Of a stretch of DNA of 64,000 nucleotides, positions 48,599 through 59,100 are shown in pieces. Under the pieces are notes generated by a model that saw only the letters and a list, made by a program, of their open reading frames with translations, searched no databases and was not told where the DNA came from. Both the position numbers and the translations under genes were made by a program. The stretch's first letter is position 1; each line of letters starts with the position of its first letter. Source of the DNA: Zerene cesonia (taxonomy: Eukaryota > Arthropoda > Insecta > Lepidoptera > Pieridae); NCBI RefSeq assembly GCF_012273895.1, contig NC_052103.1:2294001-2358000 (forward strand). Reading direction: 5' to 3'.

Positions 48599-48617
48599 TT
48601 ATCTTATCGACTTATCA
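48599..48617 (+). promoter_or_regulatory. GATA cluster upstream of CE4
   Basis: TTATCT (48599), TTATCG (48604) and TTATCA (48612) lie 70-90 bp before the CE4 ATG, with the same overlapping TTATCTTATC as in the CE3 promoter. There is no clear consensus TATA box; 'tgtatatc' near 48627 is the nearest candidate. Confidence 0.4.
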
Positions 48618-48687
48618 ATAATCTATTGTATATCAAATTTTACTTAAATATTTGTTATGATTCTGAGCAAAAGGTTATTTTAAGACC

Positions 48688-51600
48688 ATGTTTGGAAACG
48701 TTCTAATACTTGTTGCTTTGATTACTGTGGTAAATACAGAAAATTTAGATGTTCGTGTAGTAAATACGGACCAAGGGCCAGTGAAAGGTTATAAATTACC
48801 AAATGAAAATGTATATAGTTTTTTATCAATTCCGTATGCAACTGCACCGACAGGACTTGATCGATTTAAGGTAAGATTATTATAGAGTATTTCATTATTC
48901 ACGTTATCTTTCCTATAAAGTGAAACGAGTTATGATTAGTTAAAGATAAATCATTCTTGTTTATTTCTTTGTTATTTGTTTAAAATTTAATATTTCTAAA
49001 ATATTGGATATCGTTTATTTATTTAATAAAATATTCGTGTTCTTTTCTCAAAGAACACACTCAAAATATACAATGTGTGCAATTTTTTTTTTCTGAATTC
49101 GTATACGGTGCTGTTAAATATATGGGAAGGGCATAGGTACGATCTATTTTATACCTAGATTGGAAAATAAAAATATAGACGAGAACTCTATCTTTTATTC
49201 AATGACATAATACTATCGAATACAGAATCGCTTAAAAGCTTAGCTTTCGTTAAACTTAGTTTATTTTTGTTGTATCTTATAAGTTATTTATAAGTCTTTC
49301 AACATACAAAGAGTTCCAGTTAATTTGTTAGCATGAGTTAATTAAATTGCTCGTTTATTTTATATTAGTGATTTTTTTGTTATTAAATAATTCTTGTCAT
49401 TGAATTCTTTGCTTTAAATAAAGTATAAGAAACTCTTAACTTTCCTCATTTGATTAACAATAGCATTGTATAAAAAAACAAAATCAAACATATGCTATGT
49501 TATCGTACGGTAGTTGGCAGAGGTCGCTTTTTAAGTTGATTTTAAGGACACAATTGGCCGGCACTTAGTCTAAAAAATTATCAGAAACTATAGAACTGTG
49601 GTGCACACTAGGTTTCTAATTTAATACTTTGCTGGATAGTGCTTAGATAAGCTCACTAACAAAATAAAATTTGATAAAGAAGAGGCCATATAATTGGCAA
49701 TGCTTAAAAGATCACACATATTCCAGGCGCCTTTACCAGCACCGACATGGACGGAGCCTTTCGAAGCTGTTGAAGAAACAATAATGTGTCCTCAAGGTAC
49801 AAGACTAACGGATGGCAGTAAAAACCAGGAACAATGTCTTGTTGCGAGTGTGTATGCACCAAATACTACACTTCAGAACTTACCAGTCCTTGTATACGTC
49901 CACGGAGGTGCGTATATATCGGGCTATGGGAACTCATTAACACCGAAAAATTTAGTGGAAATTGGGAACATAGTAGCAGTTACGTTTAACTACCGCCTCG
50001 GAGTACACGGCTTCCTCTGCTTAGGTACAGAAGCTGCTCCTGGAAACTCTGGTATAAAAGATCAGGTTGCTCTATTAAAATGGGTGCAAAAAAATATTGC
50101 AAACTTTGGAGGAAATCCTAAAGATGTGACTATAGCTGGATATAGTGCTGGATCATCATCAGTAGATTTGTTAATGATATCCAAGTTAGCTCAAGGGCTG
50201 TTCAATAAAGTGATACCAGAGAGTAGTGCTAATGTTCAAGCCNNNNNNNNNNNNNNNNNNNNNNNNNNNNNNNNNNNNNNNNNNNNNNNNNNNNNNNNNN
50301 NNNNNNNNNNNNNNNNNNNNNNNNNNNNNNNNNNNNNNNNNNNNNNNNNNNNNNNNNNNNNNNNNNNNNNNNNNNNNNNNNNNNNNNNNNNNNNNNNNNN
50401 NNNNNNNNNNNNNNNNNNNNNNNNNNNNNNNNNNNNNNNNNNNNNNNNNNNNNNNNNNNNNNNNNNNNNNNNNNNNNNNNNNNNNNNNNNNNNNNNNNNN
50501 NNNNNNNNNNNNNNNNNNNNNNNNNNNNNNNNNNNNNNNNNNNNNNNNNNNNNNNNNNNNNNNNNNNNNNNNNNNNNNNNNNNNNNNNNNNNNNNNNNNN
50601 NNNNNNNNNNNNNNNNNNNNNNNNNNNNNNNNNNNNNNNNNNNNNNNNNNNNNNNNNNNNNNNNNNNNNNNNNNNNNNNNNNNNNNNNNNNNNNNNNNNN
50701 NNNNNNNNNNNNNNNNNNNNNNNNNNNNNNNNNNNNNNNNNNNNNNNNNNNNNNNNNNNNNNNNNNNNNNNNNNNNNNNNNNNNNNNNNNNNNNNNNNNN
50801 NNNNNNNNNNNNNNNNNNNNNNNNNNNNNNNNNNNNNNNNNNNNNNNNNNNNNNNNNNNNNNNNNNNNNNNNNNNNNNNNNNNNNNNNNNNNNNNNNNNN
50901 NNNNNNNNNNNNNNNNNNNNNNNNNNNNNNNNNNNNNNNNNNNNNNNNNNNNNNNNNNNNNNNNNNNNNNNNNNNNNNNNNNNNNNNNNNNNNNNNNNNN
51001 NNNNNNNNNNNNNNNNNNNNNNNNNNNNNNNNNNNNNNNNNNNNNNNNNNNNNNNNNNNNNNNNNNNNNNNNNNNNNNNNNNNNNNNNNNNNNNNNNNNN
51101 NNNNNNNNNNNNNNNNNNNNNNNNNNNNNNNNNNNNNNNNNNNNNNNNNNNNNNNNNNNNNNNNNNNNNNNNNNNNNNNNNNNNNNNNNNNNNNNNNNNN
51201 NNNNNNNNNNNNNNNNNNNNNNNNNNNNNNNNNNNNNNNNNNATTTGTTAATGATATCCAAGTTAGCTCAAGGGCTGTTCAATAAAGTGATACCAGAGAG
51301 TAGTGCTAATGTTCAAGCCTATAGTGTTCAAAAAAATCCCATCGAAAATGCAAAATGGTATGCAAGGCAATTAAATTTCAGAAACTTTAACGATATGAAG
51401 GCTTTAGAAGAATTTTATCTTACCACACCTTTGAATGTACTATCTTCAGTTGATGTTATAAGAAGATCTGACCATACTACAATATTTTCTCCTTGTATTG
51501 AACGAGATATTGGACAAGAAATTTTTTTAAGTGACAGCCCTGTTAATATTCTTTCTAGTGGAAATTATACAAAATACCCAATGTTATATGGCTTCTCGGA

Positions 51601-52519
51601 CATGGAAGGACTTTATAGAGTTCCATATTTCGACGAATGGAAATACAGAATGAATGATAATTTCGCAGAATTTTTACCACACGATCTGCGTTTTGCTAAT
51701 GAAGAAGAAAGGCAAGAACAAGCACAACGGATACGAGATTATTATTTCGATGATGAACCTATAGGCAACAATAATATTTTGAGATACATCGATTATTTAT
51801 CGGATTGTATGTTCGCATATCCATTGTTAAGGGCTGCTAAACTGCATGCGTTAGCTGGGAATAATCGTGTCTATCTATATGAGTATTCCTTCGTAGATGA
51901 TGATACAGAATATATACCTCATACGAATCAACGTGGGGCCACACACTGCGCACAAACGAGAGCAGTTTTAGATTTGCCGGATGAAAATATTATATCCAAG
52001 GAGTTTAGAGAAATGAAGAGGCGGATTCGTGAAATATGGTTGAATTTTATAAAATATGGGTAAGTATTCAATGTGTAGTTTGTGCCGCTAATTATTTTTT
52101 CTATTTTTAACACAAAAGTGAAAACAAATAACACTTATATTAGAAAATAATGAACTATAACTGTTTATATGGCCAAATATGGATTTATTCAACAGCAATA
52201 TGAAAAATTCTGCTTTTCTTTATGAAAAAATTGTTTTCATTCCAGAGAACCTGTACCAAAAGAATCATCTCTACCAGCCTGGCCACCGATAACCGCAGAT
52301 AATTTATCATACATGTCCCTAAATACAACAATGGAATACAAAGACAGGCTCTTGTATGAAAGAGCGCAATTCTGGGAACAGATCTACGACAAATATTACC
52401 AGGGACCCTCACCACCAAATCCTGAAGCTAACAATTTATCTGTAAGGCCTGATGGAACATCCGTCTTTTGTATTTTATTAGCTGTACATTTCTTCTGCTT
52501 CCTAAGTCGGATTGCTTGA
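48688..52519 (+). CDS. Carboxylesterase CE4 with hydrophobic C-terminal tail (split by false gap)
   Basis: Exon 1 is 48688-48870 and encodes signal peptide MFGNVLILVALITVVNT. Exon 2 runs 49727-52059 and is interrupted by 1000 N. Exon 3 is 52246-52519. The 77 bp before the gap (50166-50242) are repeated exactly after it (51243-51319). Counting the overlap once gives exon 2 = 1256 nt, in phase, two codons shorter than its paralogues, and a 570-aa protein. Oxyanion HGGAY, nucleophile Ser201 in GYSAG, then Glu in MEG and His in GATHCAQ. The tail RPDGTS followed by a hydrophobic VFCILLAVHFFCFLSRIA looks like a GPI-anchor signal, suggesting surface attachment. 1000 + 77 is divisible by 3, so naive translation through the gap stays in frame and yields a wrong 789-codon product. 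Confidence 0.93.
50243..51242. other. Assembly gap, 1000 N, flanked by identical 77-bp sequence
   Basis: Placeholder gap inside CE4 exon 2. Because both sides carry the same 77 bp, the true distance is most likely zero with overlapping contigs. Confidence 0.97.
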
Positions 52520-55500
52520 AATACGATTTTATAATATGAAATGTTATTAGGTGTAATTTTACTTTCCTAACGTTTCTTGTCTAAGGTCTATTTTTATTTC
52601 GTCCTTGATGTAATTTCCTCCAAGCTCTAAAAATGGCCTATGATGCAGGATACACGTTGAAAGGTAAAAAATATAATAATATTTCACGTTCACATACCTG
52701 TTTTTATTATTGCTCGCCCCTGCACAAGTAAATAGTATTTTCTTTCAATTTTTGCAGTACACAGTTCGTCGTCGGTTGTAAATTTAGCAATAATAAAAAT
52801 TGTAAGAGAAAAACTACCATATTTTAAACAATAATGAATATGCCAAAAATGAATAAGAGAGGCGCCAGCTTTTAAATAAAAAAAATATCAAAAACGGTAC
52901 GTCCAATCGGAAATTCTGAACTATCTAATCGAAAAAATAATAATTTATAACCCCCTCCTTTTCTTGATGTCGGAAAGACTTCTGAAATAACACGAATATC
53001 CTCTTCTCCTCCTCTCCTCTTTAAGGTTGAAAATAATGAAATTGAAATAACACAACATAACAAAAGTATTCACAACTTTTTATTGCATCGTGTAACAGTT
53101 GTATAACACTTAACACCTACACACATCAACTATACAAAATCAAATAAACAACAATCAAACATTAACGCTTTGACACAATTTTGTTATAGCCTCTCTTATC
53201 ACATATCATTATGGTGATGTTCAAATGCTGTTATTTAAAGTATTTGTCACACCAAATAGTTACCTACTATTATTACCTTAAAGCTCAAAATTAAATACGC
53301 GACTATTGTAAAAGTTTGCGCTTTTATTCAATCAGCGACACATTTATATGTTATCGGCAATCTGCATTATTCAGGGAATTTTCACAATATATAGACAATG
53401 TATACAGAGTCCTTGCTGGTAATATATGAAAATATATGAATATTATTGTCCATTACACACATTACCTAGGTAATGTTTTTGTGTTTAGATGGTAATAAAT
53501 GTAAAAGAAAGCAGAAAGATAATTTTAATATCCTTTTCATAATTTTTACAGTCATACACATTTTGTTTTTGAAAGAGTGGGATACGCCCTGAAGTGCATT
53601 CTGGTATTAGCTGGCCGTAGCCACGCGTTGCTCGCTTCACTCGGTCGTTGTACATGCACGTGGCTTTGCTGTTTGCTAATCTACTTTTATACTAAAAACT
53701 ATATACATATCCATCATTCAATTGCTTCTCTATCGATCTAATTCTACAGCAGACATAGGTAAAGCATGGAATGGGCACTAATAGACATAAATATTTCATA
53801 AATGCCGAGGTATGGTAGAAGATCTCTGAACGAGAAAGAAGAGAAGGATGCCGATAACTTATAATGTGAAAATATTTAACAGTTAATTTGTAATTCACTT
53901 GGAAACGCTTCATACAATAACGTAACAGAGATACAACAGTCAATTTTTAAAAATTCGTTCTATCCTGCCTCGCTTCGGTTTTGAAGCCGATTGTATATCT
54001 AGAAAAGAATTGACCTGAATCGATGCAGAATAAATAGCATTTATTCCAAACGTGCACAAACCAACATAGCATTTTTAATACGCTTATTATAAATGTGCAA
54101 CAAGATCATCATTTAATGTCAAACATTGTGGGTAATCCAGACACGATAGGAAATATTGAGATTTTTACATCTAAATCTAAAGGGATTACAAAATATCTAT
54201 AAAATTGGAACTACTAGAAAAGAAAGCGCAAGGGTTGAAGCACAACACGGAGTACATACATTACTTACATACTATGGGAAACTGCATACAGATAGAAAAC
54301 AACTTTATAACATAAACACATCATTACCTTTCATATTTCTTCATAAGAAAAAGAGAATTAGTTAAAATATTATATCTTTACAATGAATCCACATGGATAT
54401 GATAACGTGAGAACAGTTTGCGTTATCGGAAATTTGAAAACATGTAATTGAAAAATTACTTTGAATTCATTCAATGCCTTTTTTGGTAATATAAAAGTAT
54501 ATCTATTGGTTTAGCGTTAAATACCGATTACTTATATTTATATAATTATAATCATACATGTTTTTTAACAGATTCAATTAGAAAACTTTTCATGATGTTA
54601 TGTTGATAGCTCTGTCTTGATGAGACAATAAAATAGTATATACTAAATAATAGCAAAACGTGTATAGTTCATATAACGTTAAAATGTTTTCAAAATAAAA
54701 TATTGCTAAACTTAACAAAAACACAAGATAATAATGATAAGATTGCATGGAACGTGTCAAAAGATTACATAATACAAACACTTCATTGATATTCACCAAA
54801 CTGAATAGTGACATCATATCGTAAGTTGTTTTACAAAACTGATATTAATAAATTCCACACAAAGCGAGCAGCCTGGCGAAGCATTTTCCGCGCGGTAACG
54901 GTCCCCAAACGGGCATTCGAATTGTAACATCGTGAAGATGTGGGAAAGACCCGAGCCAGTTTTTCCTTCTAATAGCGTTCTATTAGTTCTAAGGCATGTC
55001 TCCAGAGTGCTCGCTGACGATGGGCAGTGGCTCGGCCGGCCGTGGACTCGCATAATGATACACATCTTATCTACAGAAGTAACAACTTACCTGTATTAAT
55101 ATGGGTTATTATGGTTACAAACAGACATTGATTACATTATTCAATATTTGAAAACAATATTAAAGCGGGCCTATCTTGTTCGATACAACAATAACGTGTA
55201 GAAATCAGTTCTAAAAAGACAATTGTTAATCAAGTATCAATAATCAACACATTAACATGAATAGTATCCCCTAAACATTCTTACTAATACACCATTTTTG
55301 ACGTCGAGTAACATTTATTATTCCAATTCGGAAACATCAGTATAGAAAAGTGTAAAATACCCTGTCGCAATGTTCGGTTTCTGAAAATTTCATAATTTTA
55401 TAGAAGTATTTCTGTCTAAAGAGAAATCTTATTGAGAGGTGAGGAGTTTTGAAGTCAAATGTAATGTCTATATCCTTATTGCGGTAGAATTAGTATTAAA

Positions 55501-56199
55501 AACAGTCGACAAATCAATTTATATTATTAAAACAATTCATTCATTATATGGTTTAATCTGAGGTTTCGTTCACTTAATTATTATTGAGTCCTGTCTGAAA
55601 AGCTTGTAAATTCACATGCATAAAATAAATAAAATAAACGCGTTAACTCTTAAATATTATGGCTATGATTTATACACAATAAAAAACTGTAATTCTATGC
55701 AATGTTAAACTTACATTATTTAAGTTTTTTCCATTGATATAACATTTTTATTTCAGAAACCGAACATTGGCAAAATTTTAATACATTAGAGTTATAAAGC
55801 TCTAAACATTCATAGGTAAAAGAAAACGTGTGGAAGAGTAAATGTAAGACTTAACAAATACTTATACTTAGAATAAATATATTTATAATTATTTCTATTA
55901 AATGCGATTTATAATAGTGCTCAGAAAATTAACATGACTAGTAGTTAGTTAATACTACCAAACTGTTATTTACGTGCATTTACCTGTCATCGATAGACAA
56001 TAAGGTCATAAAATGCGATTACTTACATTAAATTTATGTACAAACCTTGAATACCATTAAGAATATTGAGCTATTGACGTGAAGAAATGATATGATAACA
56101 TTGCTAATTTTACACTATACCCTACGGTACTCAGTTGTCCTGATTGTTGGATGAGAACGAAAATGTCCTGTGTACGTACCGTTTCAACATCGAGAGGTG
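52520..56199. other. Spacer between CE4 and the RASL10-type gene (tail to tail)
   Basis: CE4 and the GTPase gene converge here, so parts may be 3' untranslated sequence. No recognised protein exon. A moderately GC-rich island at 54840-55070 stands out (83-codon minus-strand frame, unfamiliar; other frames also look open over short stretches). A short RTE-like piece ('tagctggccgtagccacgcg') lies near 53612. Confidence 0.5.
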
Positions 56200-59100
56200 C
56201 TAAGCAATCACACAGCGGTTTTCGTGCGCCGTCCCTCCGCCAGCTGAGGCGTCAGGCGGCGGCTCAGCACTGCGCACGCCACCACTGCACTCCAACGCGT
56301 CTATCATCTCCATTAGCTCTTTGAACACGGCTATCACACGCCAATTGTACTTCGCGGAGCACTCCACATAACCACACTTCCAATGCTTGCGCACAAGGTT
56401 CACTATGTTTCTACGCTTCTCGCGGGAATCACCACACGCACTCTCGGCCATCGCCAGCTGCTGTAAGCCGCTCGCTGCGGACGGGGTGGTACTGCACAGC
56501 AGATCCTGCTTGTTGCCGACAACTAGAACGGGGACATTCCTCATATCTCGACTTTCGACCATTTGGTCCCTTAACGTCCTGATATATTGAAACGTCTCCA
56601 CATTAGATAGATCGAATACTAGAATATATGCGGTCGCGTTTCGGAGCCCGTAAAAACGGTAATGTGCCCATTCGTAGTAGGAGTTTATTGGAAAGTAAGG
56701 GATGACTGGCACATCAGTTATCTTAACCTCGTACAGATGCTCGTTGATGATCACGGATGGATAAAATGTATGTTTTCTGTCCGTTGGAATGTATTCTTCT
56801 GAGAAATCGCTCCAGACGAATTGCTGCAATAAGAAAAGGTTTTTACAAACTTTTATATAAAAAATTGGACGACCAATGGACGCACTTAACTAAACGAAAA
56901 ACGTTTTATGGTCGATTTAAGAGATGAGTCCTGTGTGTTTCCATGAAATTTTTAATACGGTTAGTTTATAGTCTATCCCGCGAGATTGTATCCCTTCGAA
57001 AATTTGTTGATTGCAATTTAATAAATTACTATTCACTAGTTTATTATCTATCAATGTCAAACAGTCAAACTGTGAAATGGACATTGCAAATTCGCGAATT
57101 AGATCAATGGATATGGAACATATTAGGATATACGTAACTTAGCACATTCAAATATTTTATCATTGTGAAGTCCCGTGTCCCCTACTGGGGGTTATGGGGC
57201 AGATTATATACATCTATTTCACTGATCGATTTTCTTTATGGACAAGTAGGTGTCCTGCCAGACCGAGACCTTTTTTTATTTTATTGTGTCCCCACCGGGA
57301 TTCGAACCCCGGACCCCTCGGTTCTAAGCTCACGGGTTAACCACTGTACCAAGGAGGCGGTCGTGGTATTATAAATGTATTTTACCATTACTCGTACATA
57401 ATTTTTATCATTTATCTGTTTCTGGCATTACCACATCACAAGTGTATACAATTATTCCTCGCAATTTCAACTAAGTTATTATTTCTTTCTCATCTTAACA
57501 AAGAAAACCAAATTTGAAAATGTGTCAATAAGATCAAGCGTCAGGCCCTAAACAACTCATATGTGCTTAAAGAAATTGTCATTATGTAATCTCATAACCA
57601 AATTTTGTGTATGTTGTATAGCTTTATCAGGCTGGCTGGATATCGTCAGCAAATATCTCGAGCACGTACAGTAATAATGTTTCATAAAAGCCCATTGCGA
57701 GATTATAACGACGCTGAAGCTGGCGTTATATGGAACATAGATTCCAATTATTATCATTATCGTTCTATGAATTTATCTCGCATATTAAAGTTAACCTTAA
57801 AACGTAGGGTATTAATATTACAGTGGAAATAAATTACTGGCAATTAATTTAAAGAGTCACTTATATATGCACGTTATTACACTTTTAATAAAGTTCATAA
57901 CCTGCCAGTTTAAAAATGCTCATGTTTTTCATCGTATTAATATTATAAATGCGAAAGTTTGTACGGATGTATGGATGTTTGTTACTCTTTCACGTAAAAA
58001 CTACTGAACCAATTGCAATGAAATTTGGTACGTAGACAGCTGGATAACTGGAATAACATATAGGCAATTTTTATCCCGACATTCCTACGGGATACGGACT
58101 TACGCGGGTGAAACCGCGGGGCGCAGCTAGTAAAAAATAAATCATTTAATCATTATCAATGTTTAATACTGTGTGATAGTGATTTTTGAATAAAAGTAAA
58201 CACTCAAAAATCATCAATAAAATGGAGTGAAAGAAACTATTCAAACAATGTAAACTATATTAAGTTTTATTAGGTAAAATGACAATCTAATTAAGCTCAA
58301 TCACTTCAGCGGATTTAACACGAAAAAGGTTTCTATACTAGTACCAGTATTCCTTTGAAATTAAACGATTAATACGATAACAACACAGTTACTGTCTGAC
58401 GTAATATAGCTATGTACAATTAAGACAAGTTCATTTCCTCTAAACGTTACAGTACATCTTAATTGCCCAAACCGTTTCGGTGCCAGTTAATGCCACTACG
58501 AAAGGGATATTACTGGATATCCATTCAGTGGTATTATAGTGAACCTTGTCGGTTTGATCAGGTTATGGCTGAAAATATCAATTTAATAATACTAAACTAA
58601 ACTAACCAAGAAGAAGACTAAAAAGCAGTGGTGGCTCAGTGGTGAGAACCTCGGACTTCAAAATCGGGGGGTTCGAGACCGGGCGAAACGTGAAGGAAAT
58701 AAATTGATTTTTTAATTTATCTGCACATGTGAATAACAGCACCACTGCTTAAAACGGTGAAGGAAAACATCGTGAGGAAACCGGCATGTCCAATCAAAAG
58801 TTCGACGACATGTGACATCTGCCAACCCGCACTTGGCCAGCGTGGTGGATTATAGCCTGAACCCTCATAGGAGGCCTGTGTCCCAGCAGTGGGAACATAT
58901 ATGGGCTGATGATGATGAAACTGACCAATGTCGAATACAATATATAATAATAACAAATAATGCATGTGAAAGTTGATCAGCTATTTTTGAATATTAAGGG
59001 CCAATATATTAGGCCAGGTCTAATTTGATTATAAACTTTGTCTAATTTGATTATTGTTCTAATTTGATTATAAAGTCTGATAACGTGGGCATAGTTCGTT

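Noticed and set aside
49694..52063. Single 789-codon esterase frame
   Set aside because: It includes the false gap and the duplicated 77 bp, and starts in the intron before the real acceptor at 49725-49726.
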